A stretch of DNA of 64,000 bases, taken from Actinomucor elegans (lineage: Eukaryota; Mucoromycota; Mucoromycetes; Mucorales; Mucoraceae). The notes beneath the pieces are model-generated. The model saw nothing but the letters and a program-made list of their open reading frames with translations. It had not been told where the DNA came from and ran no database searches. Both the position numbers and the translations under genes were made by a program. Within the stretch, counting starts at the first letter, position 1. Each line of letters opens with the position of its first letter. The DNA lies in the NCBI GenBank assembly GCA_026027325.1, contig JAMSLZ010000003.1, forward strand, positions 2,232,001-2,296,000, in the 5' to 3' direction. This document shows, in pieces, positions 55,533-64,000 of the stretch.

Positions 55533-58500
55533 CTCCCAGACCCAATTGATCCTGATCAGGTCAAACCAAATGATAATCCATACGGAACGATTACTGAGCG
55601 AAAGCCTTTACTTGATAAAATAAACAAGTTGTTACAGGTCAATTCTTCTATTGATATGAAAAATACATACTGCAATTTACCAGGCGCTATTATTCATCTC
55701 AAAACGAAGCCTGGAAGTGTTGCTTACAGAAAACAATACGCATTGCCTGAAGCCTATCGTTCTGCGGTCCTTGACCAAATAGAAACATGGTTACAGGAAG
55801 GTGTCATTGAAAGAGCTCCTTCTCATACATCGTGGAATAGTCCAATCCTTTGCGTCAAAAAAGAAGGACTCATTCGGTAATTACACGTATGCTAAACCTA
55901 GAGTGGTTTGTGATGTTCGTCTAGTTAACCAATTGCTGATTGTAAATGATAGACAACAACTACCTCTCATCTCAGAAATACATCAACGTATTGGCTCTGC
56001 TCCAATCCACACTATATTGGACATTCATGCTTGCTTTACAAGTTTTAAAGTTGCTGATGAAGATCGCGAGAAACTGTCCTTTACTTGTCCCTATACCAAT
56101 CGGCAGATGCGCTTTATCAAAGCGTGCTATGGCATAAGTTTCGTTGGATCGGTCGTCCAACGCAATTTGACAACACTCTTTGAAGATCTTCCTTACGTCA
56201 ACGTGTATGTAGATGACATCGTTGTTTCTACATTTCCTCCGCTATCATATCATGCAGATTGCGTTGCTGAAGTGATCAAACGTCTTACTAGTGCTAATCT
56301 CGTACTGAATCCTGATAAGATCGTATTCGCTCAACAGAGTATACACATATTGGGTTGGTCGTTGATAAAAGGTAAACTGATCCCTGATCCTCGCAAAGTA
56401 GCAAGCTTAGAAAGCTGGCCTAAAATGACTACTGGACGTCATATCCAACAGTTTCTCGGGTTTATGAACTTCTTCCGTTCATCCATTCCTTTCTTTGCTA
56501 AACTCGCTGCTGATTTAGATGACCTACGTAACGTAAAAGATATTACTAAAGTCTGGTCAAACAAACACGAACAAGCTTTTGCAGCTCTTAAATACGCTCT
56601 GGCCAATGCTCCTGTTATCTCGCCTCCAGTTATCGGTCAACGATTTCATGTTGCAACAGATGCAAGTGTGTCTGGTATTGGTGCTATGCTGTATCAAATT
56701 ATCGATAATGAAGTTAAGTTTGTTGCCTTGGCTTCTCGAAAGCTTAGTGTTTCCGAACGCAACTATAGCACTACCAAACGTGAATTGTTAGCTGTCGTTT
56801 ATGCATTTGCGAAATTCCACAAGTGGCTGTATCTTATTCCCTTTACGTTGCATACTGATCATAAAAGTCTCATTTACTTGCAGACTCAAGAAGTACCTAA
56901 TGCTTTAATGGCTGGTTGGTATGAGGGTATTTTTGGCTATACGTTCAATACAGTTCACCTGCCTGGATTCAAAAATCTTATTCCTGACGCTCTCTCACGC
57001 CTTTATACGGACGAGGATCAACCGATTAATGTTCTGGAGGGGGGTAGTTGTCTCGATATAGTCGCGCTTGGTGATGTTGGTAGCATTTCAAACAAAAAGA
57101 AAAGCTTGAAAGATAGTGAAAAGGGATCTATGGCTAAAAGCAAAAAGCAATTTGCTCAACAGTCACGCCCTAGTATTTATAAAAATAATACTTCTCTCTT
57201 AGCTTCTTCTTCAACAGTACCAATATTACTTACTGATCAGAATAATGATACTTGCGCTACTATATCTCCACAACAAACTTCTAATGACGATGAAGACCTG
57301 ATTCTTCGAACATTAAAGTTTGCTGATTATATTACACCACCTAAAAATGAACGTGATAATCTCGTATTTAAAGCACACCTTTTAGGACATTATGGTTTAC
57401 AAAGCATCGAGAACCAATTACACCGTGATGGTATTCACTGGACAAACATGCGAAAAGATATTCAACGAATCTTGGGCGAATGTACTGAATGCAATAGGTT
57501 CAACATATCCAAAGTTGGTTATCACCCACCAAAATCTGTATTGCCTGATCAACCACTTGATCATTGGTGTATGGATTTAGGTACTTTTGATGTCACCTCT
57601 TCTCGCGGCAATAACTTTATGTTAGTCATGGTAGACTATTATTCAAGGTTTACTGTTCTTAGAGCACTACCTGATAAACATAGTACGACTATCGCTGCCG
57701 AACTTTTATCTATATTCTCGTTATTTGGCTTTCCAAAGATCTTGAATTCGGATAATGGTGCAGAGTTCACAGCTGATATTGTAGCAAAAATGATTGAGAT
57801 GAGTGGCATTGATCGAAGACTTTCATTACCATACTCTCCTACGGGTAACTCGGTAAACGAAGCATATGTCGGTTTGGCAAAACGTACAATTGTTAAGGAA
57901 TTACGCGGTAAAGGCGCTGACTGGGATTATTATTTGAATTATTGTCAATACGCTATGAATTGTAAATACGCACGGTTACATAAGTCTCGTCCTTATACAA
58001 TGTTATTCAATAGACAACCAAATGGCTTTGAAGACTACTCAAATACTAAACCTGTATTGCAACTAGAAGAAACTGACACGAAAATGATTGATGAAAAATT
58101 CAAATTTGTCAATGAAGTCGTTATACCAGCATTGTCTAAACGCATAAGAGATACGCAAGAACGTGATCACGACAGATTCGTAAAAACGCATAGGATTGTA
58201 GCTAAGCAGTTCCCTGTTGGAAGTAAAGTTATGATTAAGAATGTAACACGATTAAGCAAATTAGATGCGCGTAATCTCGGTCCATTTTATATACATGGAA
58301 TCACAAAGAACGGTAGCTATATCTTGAAAGATAAAGCGGGTACTCTCTTATCTAGAGATGTACCTACATCGCATATTATATTCATCTCCTCAGATAATAT
58401 ATCTACTGAAGAATATCAAAAGCTTAAAGAAGATCACTTTGAAATACAAGCAGTCATTGATCATTCTGGTTCACCTGGTAATTATTTATACAGAGTCAAA

Positions 58501-58698
58501 TGGAAAGGATATCCAAACGATGAAGATGATACATGGGAACCTCCATCACACTTCGATTCAAAGAAACCAATTGAAATATATTGGGGACGTCGCAATGCTG
58601 ATCATAAGCAATCCTCTTCCAAGAAACGTAAGGCTCCTATGACAGTCAATACACGTAAGATAGCTACTCGGAACAAACGCAGTAGAAACCAACAATAG
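55533..58698 (+). pseudogene. Pol of chromovirus C (RT, RNase H, integrase, chromodomain), frameshifted
   Basis: From 55533 to 55880 the gag frame encodes the pre-RT linker and RT start (VAYRKQYALPEAY, SWNSPILCVKK), ending in a stop. The +1 frame, open from 55801 to 58698, takes over at KKKDSFGNYTYAK. It holds RT with YVDD (~56203), RNase H with ATDAS (~56653) and TDHKSL, integrase HHCC (~57375-57500), MDLGTF (~57571), SDNGAEF (~57748), NSVNEAY (Glu, ~57852), and a chromodomain (58438-58590, YRVKWKGYPND). Apart from the shift at the A6G stretch all catalytic motifs are present. It lacks a start of its own, so expression would need recoding or trans supply. Confidence 0.88.
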
Positions 58699-58928
58699 AT
58701 CATAGACTTTTTTATACAGTCTTGTTTGTTATTCTTCTTTTCCTTCACTTTTATCCTACGGGTTTTTTACATAAGGTTTTTATCGAGGAATAACTACGAT
58801 CAGTTCATTACAAGGCGAAAGGACACGCACCGAAGTATGTAACTTCCTATTAACTTATGCACATTATAGACTACACCTAGTAACAATGCAAACACTCTTA
58901 GTATAAGCAACTGTCTAGAAGGGGGCAA
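58699..58928 (+). other. 3' untranslated part of element C
   Basis: 230 bp between the Pol stop and the 3' LTR, ending with the polypurine tract AGAAGGGGGCAA. No other feature. Confidence 0.7.
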
Positions 58929-59292
58929 TGTTGTAAACATGACTTGTTCAGTGTCCGTCACCAATCAGGTCAATGTTCGACAATGCTTATACTCAGCTTG
59001 TGCTTTGACAGCTTTGTAACGTCGGTTAAGAGATATATATGGAAATCAATGCTTAGTGCAACTAACCTTCATAAACTATCTATCACCGAATATAAAGTCG
59101 TACTAGAATGGATTACTATAAATCCTTGTTAACTCCATGAGCGCAGTCTTTGACTAACTCAATCGTCTATAATATCAAGTTAAATCCGAACTTCAATTTT
59201 GTATAAATAGCTCATCATTTTAATGCTTTAATAAATCAATTCGTTTTATCAGTCTGGTTATTTTTACAGTCTTTATTATATTCGATATAACA
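58929..59292 (+). repeat. 3' LTR of element C
   Basis: 364 bp, apparently identical to the 5' LTR and followed by CTAGC, after which Tc1-B2 sequence resumes. Confidence 0.95.
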
Positions 59293-59525
59293 CTAGCTAT
59301 GATTAGCATCGACCCTGAAAAATGGTTCGGGTGTATACTATTTTTTTAATCTCAATTTAAATAAACCTCCGCTAATATAGGGATATCATATTCCGGCATA
59401 TAATTGATATTGGCTTCAGCTTTCTAACAAAGTTAGTTTTACATTGATCAGATTAATAGCTCTTGTTTTATTCCAGATTATATAAAATTTTGGAAAACAC
59501 CCGAACCATTTTTCCACCCACTGTA

Positions 59526-59892
59526 TATACATTTCATCAGAGCTTAATAGTGTAGCATTCAATATCTATCAGCACGCATGGCCGTACAACGGAGTCCAAT
59601 CCCAGCAGCCACTAATAAGCCTTTCAACCACGCATTGTTGTAATTGTATAACCCACGCGTTATTCGATATTCAGGTCTTATCTTGAGATACACTCGATAC
59701 TACTCGATAGTATGATGCCGCGTGTTTCTTGTAAGGATTATTGGCTAATAGTTCTAAGGATGACACATCGCTTGTATTTATGCAGGCCTCGTTAATCTGA
59801 TTGGGTTATCAGATAGAGTCCGTGTATGACATAAATGAACAGTTGATTCCTTACTATTATGTCGATGCAGAATAGTAGGTGGAATACAACAA
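59526..59892. other. Sequence 5' of the split transposase gene
   Basis: About 370 bp between the TA that ends Tc1-B2 and the first ATG of the transposase fragment. It is probably the non-coding left part of that element, but no terminal repeat was recognised. Confidence 0.45.
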
Positions 59893-60380
59893 ATGTGTAA
59901 TAATGTTCCCCATGAATACATGCATTGCTTCAACATTATTGATGAAATTCCTGAAGTTACTGCAATGGAAGTAGAAGAAGAAGTTCAAATGGATTTGTAT
60001 GAAACCACTGCCTTAGAATGGCACGAATGGCAACCAGGTGTAGATGAGAAGAAGCCTGTCAAAGAAGCTGAGCCAGACATAAAAAGGATAATGGATTTCG
60101 GTAGCTTTCAGGCTTTTCTCAAGTATTCACAAGAAACCCCTATAGCTAGTCAACAAGAGGCGACAACGAGTCAACAAGTAGTAGAAAGCAAGAACTAAGA
60201 ACCGCCTCCAAGGCTACGACTGCTAAAACGACTAGAGGCCCATATCGCTCTTACTCAGCCCTTCAAGTACAAGAACTGCTTGACCTTGTCATCGAACAAG
60301 GGATGTCTGCAAGACAAGCAGGACTAACTGTGGGTATTGTTGTAAGAACAGCCCAACATTATGTGAAAACATACAAAGAT
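59893..60380 (+). pseudogene. Transposase with homeodomain-like domain, N-terminal part, frameshifted and split
   Basis: The first frame (59893-60198) encodes 101 acidic residues (MEVEEEVQMDLYET, WHEWQPGVDEKKPVKEAEP), then a stop. A shifted frame from about 60200 to 60380 encodes RGPYRSYSALQVQELLDLV and EQGMSARQAGLTVGIVVRTA, a helix-turn-helix like those of Tc1/IS630-type transposases common in Mucoromycota. It is cut at TYKD by the Merlin-like insertion; the next residues of the same frame appear at 63734. The family assignment rests on resemblance only. Confidence 0.7.
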
Positions 60381-60388
60381 TGGGTGTG

Positions 60389-60412
60389 ATATGATTATAA
60401 CTCTCATATACT
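60389..60412 (+). repeat. Left inverted repeat of the Merlin-like element
   Basis: ATATGATTATAACTCTCATA and four more bases; 19 of 24 match the reverse complement of 62514-62537. It starts 8 bp inside the direct repeat, versus 6 bp on the right, so a small indel separates the two ends. Confidence 0.65.
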
Positions 60413-60546
60413 AAATATGGTAATTATTTTTGATATTTATTTTGGGATAGGTCAAAATATAATGTACAGATTTAATAAATGTTGTTTTACAACTTTTATT
60501 TAAATCTCAAAAACATAAATATTAAAAAATTCAAATTAAAATCTGA

Positions 60547-60765
60547 GTGATTTTATTTTTTCGTCTTTTTTATATTTACTTTTTAGAAATAATTAAAAAT
60601 AAATGTAAAACATTTATATTTAATATTTCTGTACATTATTTTGATAATGATCCTTATTTTTTTATTCCATCCACCTCCAACAGTTTATTGTCATATAAAG
60701 GACATTATATAGAGAAATGTTTCAAACTAAATAAATTTTATGTAGATTTTAAAATATTTATATAA
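60547..60765 (+). other. Small A+T-rich ORF of unknown nature in the Merlin-like element
   Basis: A 72-codon plus-strand frame whose later part (SVHYFDNDPYFFIPSTSNS, YKGHYIEKCFKLNKFYVDF) has a mixed composition unlike a pure Lys/Asn/Ile shadow, so it may be a relic of a longer gene. No family recognised; it could equally be chance in A+T-rich DNA. Confidence 0.2.
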
Positions 60766-60891
60766 TTGAAAAGTAGTAATAAAAGTAATAAAAAGGTAAC
60801 ATTGTAATTAATAGAAAATTTTTAAATAATGTTAATTTTTGTAATATAAATAAGTTTGTAAAATATGGTATAAATGTATATTCTTTAAAAG

Positions 60892-61107
60892 TGTAGTGGA
60901 CATAACTACTTTACATAGAATAGTAATAGAAGTGGCCTGAATAGTTAACTTGTGTAATCGTGACTAGTTATATTTACTATATGTAACCACCACCCAGCCT
61001 ATTAATAACAGAAGGCGGGCAGTGGTAGAATAAATCTCTCTCTTGTTTTCTGTCTCGTTAATTAAACACGTACCTAACTAATTACGAACATCTCAGGAAA
61101 CATCTCA
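60892..61107 (+). repeat. Solo LTR of family B inside the Merlin-like element
   Basis: 216 bp, apparently identical to the three LTRs of compound element B. Flanked by AAAAG at 60887-60891 and 61108-61112, a 5-bp target duplication. The internal region was removed by LTR-LTR recombination. Confidence 0.95.
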
Positions 61108-61237
61108 AAAAGTGTAATAAATAAGAAATAAAATATTAAAATAAATATGGTTAGAAAACAAATTATGTAATTATTAACAACCTTGTAAAATACGTATAAC
61201 ATATACAGTAAAACATTTCTCATATATATGTTTTAAT

Positions 61238-61498
61238 TTAATCATTATCTATTATCATATCATTTTCATTAATTGTATTTTCTGTTATATTATTAGTCTT
61301 TAATATGTATGCATATTCATATTTTTTTCCATTAATTAATTTCATGGTGATTAAAACAACATCTTTTTTTTTTAATTTAAAATTTATATCTATTATATCA
61401 AAATTATATTTTTTATTTTTAAAAATTTGTTGTGGTATAAATGAACATTTCAAATCTTTTATAAACTTTTTATTCAAAAACGGATTATTTTCGGACAT
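61238..61498 (-). CDS. Unknown companion ORF of the Merlin-like element
   Basis: Start at MSENNPFLNKKF (61498; an upstream in-frame ATG at 61513 exists) for 86 residues ending in an acidic tail (ENDMIIDND). Composition is Lys/Asn/Ile-rich, with alternating hydrophobic segments (DIIDINFKLKKKDVVLITMK) suggesting a small beta-rich domain. It lies 68 bp downstream of the transposase stop on the same strand. No family recognised. Its intact frame, against the frameshift in the transposase, is the reason to list it; function unknown. Confidence 0.45.
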   Translation of the reverse strand: MSENNPFLNKKFIKDLKCSFIPQQIFKNKKYNFDIIDINFKLKKKDVVLITMKLINGKKYEYAYILKTNNITENTINENDMIIDND

Positions 61499-61566
61499 GA
61501 TAATATATATCAATTAATTTATTTATTTTTATACCCAAATTCAATTTTTTTTTATTTTAATAAATT

Positions 61567-62477
61567 TTAATCTTTTAAAAATTCCATCCAAATGTTTTTA
61601 TTTTTATTATTTCTTCTCCATTGATATTCTTTTATATGTAACATTATGTTCTTTTTATTTCTATGTATAGGCATTAAATTTCTTTTAAATGCTCCCCAAG
61701 TAGCTTCAATTGATTGTGTATGAACTTTAGTTATAGGATCTACAAAATGCTTAGAATGGTTTACAGTTTTATGATTATATCCAATATTATTTAAATTATT
61801 ATATCCTTTCCAGCAGTCAGTATATATTGTTGTTCCTTCATTTATATATTTATTAACAATATAATCTATATTTATACTATTTCTATGTTTTATAGGTAGC
61901 ATAAATAATTTTTTATCTTTATTATCATTACTTCTTTCAATACCTCCAATAATCCAAGCACCATCAATTTTCCTACCTTTATGGTATTTTCTTTTAGCAA
62001 TTTTACTTTCATCCATTTCTACTATTTTATCTTTTCCTCCTATTTTTTTATCTGGTGTAATTAATTGTTTATTTTTTATATATTTTCTAAATATTTTTTA
62101 TATTTTACAACTGTATTTTTATCAATATTTAATGCTGATGAAATATAAGTTCCGGTGACTTTACCAAGAAACAAATGTAATAAATGTAATTGTATGTTTA
62201 TTGGTAATTTCATTTTATTAAAAATTGTACCATTTAATGGTGATATAGTTTTTCTACATTTATAATTTCTACATACGTATAATTTTTTATTTAAATTTAA
62301 AGTCATATCTTTTCCACAATTACTACAATTTTTATATCCATTCACATAGTCATTATTTATTAAGTATAACAAAGCCTTTCTATCGTCATCAAATATTTCT
62401 TTTAATTTTTTATATGGCTCTACTAACATTTTTATAATATATTTTGAACATAATTTTATTACTATAAAAAAATTCAA
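61567..62477 (-). pseudogene. Merlin/ISXO2-like DDE transposase with zinc ribbon, one frameshift
   Basis: First frame (62477-62076): zinc ribbon C-x2-C-x14-C-x4-C (CSNCGKD...YVCRNYKCRKT), then ISPLNGTIFNKMKLPINIQ and NIDKNTVVKYKKY. A 1-nt shift at a T-run near 62085-62090 moves to the second frame, which continues (IKNKQLITPDKKIGGKDK) and is open from MDESK at 62016 to a stop at 61567. DDE residues: VEMDESK, IYTDCWKGY and HTQSIEATWG, with 36 residues between the second Asp and the Glu, as in Merlin (DD36E). KYHKGRKIDGAWIIGGIER is a typical ISXO2 block. Codon use is strongly A/T-ending, unlike the host genes. It looks otherwise undamaged, so the decay is slight. Confidence 0.88.
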
Positions 62478-62513
62478 TTTTTTTTTCTAACATTTTTTTT
62501 AATTGAGTTTGAA

Positions 62514-62537
62514 ATTTTATGAGACTTATCTTCATAT
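62514..62537 (-). repeat. Right inverted repeat of the Merlin-like element
   Basis: Reverse complement begins ATATGAAGATAAGTCTCATA, pairing with the left repeat at 60389-60412. Confidence 0.65.
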
Positions 62538-62550
62538 TTAAATCAAAGAT

Positions 62551-63728
62551 TGTTGTAAACGCTCATGATTATATCAGTAAAGAAGAGGTTGTATAGGCTT
62601 TGGTAGCCATATGCCCACCTTTATGAATAGCTTGAAGATGTAACTCATTATTACCCGAATCCAGAATATGAACAACTGTGTAATTATTACGCTTTATTAT
62701 AAAACAAGAAATAGCAGTAAAAGACAAATTCCTAATCGAGTGTTATGCCGAGATATAAATGCTTACCTTTATTTACAGTCCGCTATGGTACCGCAGTATG
62801 TCGGCCATCATCATCATCTTGGAATATCAGCAAGTCACTATGAGCCGCGCAGTCAACAAGCTACTAGCTTACGTATACCCATAATATCATTAGTCAACTG
62901 CAGCAAGCTGAAAAGTATAAAAGGACGAGCTCTTTGCGGTAAAATTAAAATATAAAAGCAGGTAGTAAGTCGATTATAACTTGGTTATAGTTTATTCAAC
63001 TTAAATGTGATTCCTTATTTCTAACTAGTTTTTCTAGCTTGTATTTATACTCTGTTGTAAACATGACTTGTTCAGTGTCCGTCACCAATCAGGTCAATGT
63101 TCGACAATGCTTATACTCAGCTTGTGCTTTGACAGCTTTGTAACGTCGGTTAAGAGATATATATATGGAAATCAATGCTTAGTGCAACTAACCTTCATAA
63201 ACTATCTATCACCGAATATAAAGTCGTACTAGAATGGATTACTATAAATCCTTGTTAACTCCATGAGCGCAGTCTTTGACTAACTCAATCGTCTATAATA
63301 TCAAGTTAAATCCGAACTTCAATTTTGTATAAATAGCTCATCATTTTAATGCTTTAATAAATCAATTCGTTTTATCAGTCTGGTTATTTTTACAGTCTTT
63401 ATTATATTCGATATAACATACTCGTTGAATTGTGACTGAAGGTTATTTACTTGTGTTCATATAAAAAGTATAAGAAGGACGTATCTCTGTTTAAGGACTG
63501 TATCGCTGTATAAGGTAATCAATGATGCTTTAGTATGTATGTGCTACAGCTAGGGCGCACAGGCCTCTAGTCTGTCTGTACTTCAATTATGTGGCTATTT
63601 CACCACACTCTTAGCTGATTAGAAAAAGATCATTCGAAATTTAATTTTGAAATAAAAGACTTACCACAGTTTTGATATTATTCTTCTGTTCTTCTATTAT
63701 AATCCTCTTTCTATCCACGTACACAACA
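62551..63728 (+). repeat. Solo LTR of family D, split by a solo LTR of family C
   Basis: Begins TGTTGTAAACGCTCATGATT, shared with family A, but then diverges; ends CGTACACAACA. Flanked by AAGAT at 62546-62550 and 63729-63733. Subtracting the inserted C LTR and one TACTC it is about 807 bp. It sits at the end of the right target duplicate of the Merlin-like element. A short ORF inside (62668-62955) is not considered a gene. Confidence 0.85.
63053..63418 (+). repeat. Solo LTR of family C inside LTR D
   Basis: 366 bp; matches the 364-bp LTRs of element C except for one extra TA in a TATATA run near 63157-63164. Flanked by TACTC at 63048-63052 and 63419-63423. Confidence 0.95.
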
Positions 63729-63733
63729 AAGAT

Positions 63734-64000
63734 GATGAGGAGAAGCGTTTGCCAGGTACCAAAAAAGTATCACGTCTGGGAGGGAATAATCGGAAGCTTG
63801 AGCCAAAGCATACCGACTTTCTTTGTCAATATTATGACACTGCTGCTGCCGCTGTTTTATGGGAGGCAAGAGATGCATTACTTTCCGCTTTCCCAGACAT
63901 TCAGTCGATCACCCTTTCCGGTCTTCATAAGCATCTTGTTCAGCATGCGTCCCTCACCCTCAAGAAGTTGGATAAAATTGTTGCTGCGAGGAATTCTGAG
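63734..64000 (+). pseudogene. Same split transposase, continuation (runs off the window)
   Basis: After the AAGAT duplicate at 63729-63733 an open frame encodes EEKRLPGTKKVSRLGG, LEPKHTDFLCQYYDT, and SGLHKHLVQHASLTLKKLDK and reaches the window end. When the repeated CAAAGAT is counted once, this frame is in register with the N-terminal part ending at 60380, so the two pieces were one gene. The DDE catalytic domain would lie beyond 64000. Confidence 0.72.

Larger units (their letters stand above)
53177..59292 (+). mobile_element. Ty3/gypsy chromovirus C with two frame lesions
   Basis: LTRs of 364 bp (53177-53540, 58929-59292) start TGTTGTAAACATGAC and end CGATATAACA, apparently identical. The target duplication CTAGC is at 53172-53176 and 59293-59297, within Tc1-B2 just after its transposase stop. 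Coding is split: an in-frame TGA at 55530-55532 and a +1 shift near 55853-55865. Polypurine tract AGAAGGGGG precedes the 3' LTR. A solo LTR of this family is at 63053. Confidence 0.95.
42973..59523 (+). mobile_element. Tc1-like element Tc1-B2, split by retrotransposons B and C
   Basis: Terminal inverted repeats start CAGTGGGTGGAAAAATGG (42973) and end in its complement (59523), flanked by TA on both sides. Removing element B (plus one GCCCA) and element C (plus one CTAGC) leaves about 1.65 kb with a nearly complete DD37E transposase. The 18-bp core GAAAAATGGTTCGGGTGT occurs four times without a mismatch: 42982-42999, inverted at 43162-43179, 59317-59334, inverted at 59497-59514. Confidence 0.92.
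60381..62543 (-). mobile_element. Very A+T-rich Merlin/IS1016-like DNA transposon
   Basis: Flanked by the 7-bp direct repeat CAAAGAT (60374-60380, 62544-62550), close to the 8-9 bp duplications reported for Merlin. Imperfect inverted repeats (60389-60412 and 62514-62537) match at 19 of 24 positions. Inside are an ISXO2/IS1595-type transposase (61567-62477, minus) and a companion ORF (61238-61498, minus). A+T is about 75-85% on lines I counted (for example 50 of 60 at 61561-61620), well above host genes and the other elements. A solo B LTR (60892-61107) lies inside; without it the element is about 1.94 kb. Confidence 0.85.

Noticed and set aside
55853..55865. Classical -1 frameshift site (A AAA AAG) in element C
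   Set aside because: The pol frame is +1, not -1, relative to gag, and the zero-frame codons do not fit an X-XXY-YYZ heptamer.
62668..62955. 95-codon plus-strand ORF in LTR D
   Set aside because: Lies wholly inside a solo LTR and shows no domain.
1..64000. tRNA, rRNA, CRISPR array or bacterial-type operon
   Set aside because: No cloverleaf, rRNA-like segment, regularly spaced repeat or ribosome-binding-site pattern was recognised; a tRNA scan could still find one I missed.

Overview
This is nuclear DNA of a fungus, most likely an early-diverging Mucoromycota lineage close to Mucorales. The evidence is intron-rich genes with 42 short GT-AG introns of about 48-70 nt, A+T-rich intergenic DNA, fungal-type core genes (RCH1, MCD4, CSF1, MSF1 and PRP28 relatives), chromodomain Ty3/gypsy retrotransposons and Tc1-like, DIRS-like and Merlin-like elements. 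No bacterial, CRISPR, rRNA or tRNA feature was recognised.

Left half (1-31302) is gene-dense and ordinary. On the minus strand are the 5' part of a disordered, Ser/Asp-rich protein (1-475), an RCH1/SLC10A7-type transporter (4577-6161), a DPF-like C2H2+PHD protein (10389-12550), mitochondrial phenylalanyl-tRNA synthetase (13717-15224), the GPI ethanolamine-phosphate transferase MCD4/PIGN (15939-19221) and the giant bridge-like lipid-transfer protein CSF1/BLTP1 (20014-31302, 17 exons, 3478 aa). On the plus strand are a Gln-rich GLI/Zic-like zinc-finger factor (2566-4322) and the spliceosomal DEAD-box helicase PRP28 (7142-9854). I rebuilt the exons by hand; every junction keeps frame and family motifs.

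Right half (31899-64000) is a nested transposon cluster with no host gene I can support. Three Ty3/gypsy chromoviruses (called A, B, C here) each sit inside a Tc1-like element and each has a 5-bp target duplication: A (33322-39487, AGGTT) in a fold-back Tc1-like element (32094-39828); B (43765-52539, GCCCA) and C (53177-59292, CTAGC) in a second Tc1-like element (42973-59523). B is compound: LTR, truncated gag, LTR, complete gag-pol, LTR. Between them lie a 5'-truncated Tc1 copy, a DIRS-like relic carrying a solo LTR, and an unidentified coding relic.

The last 4.5 kb is a multi-level nest. A transposase gene (59893-60380, continuing at 63734-64000) is split by a very A+T-rich Merlin/IS1016-like element (60381-62543) that itself holds a solo B LTR. 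A solo LTR of another family (D) sits in its right target duplication and is itself split by a solo C LTR. The Merlin-like element, with transposase, inverted repeats, companion ORF and foreign composition, is the strongest candidate for something undescribed.
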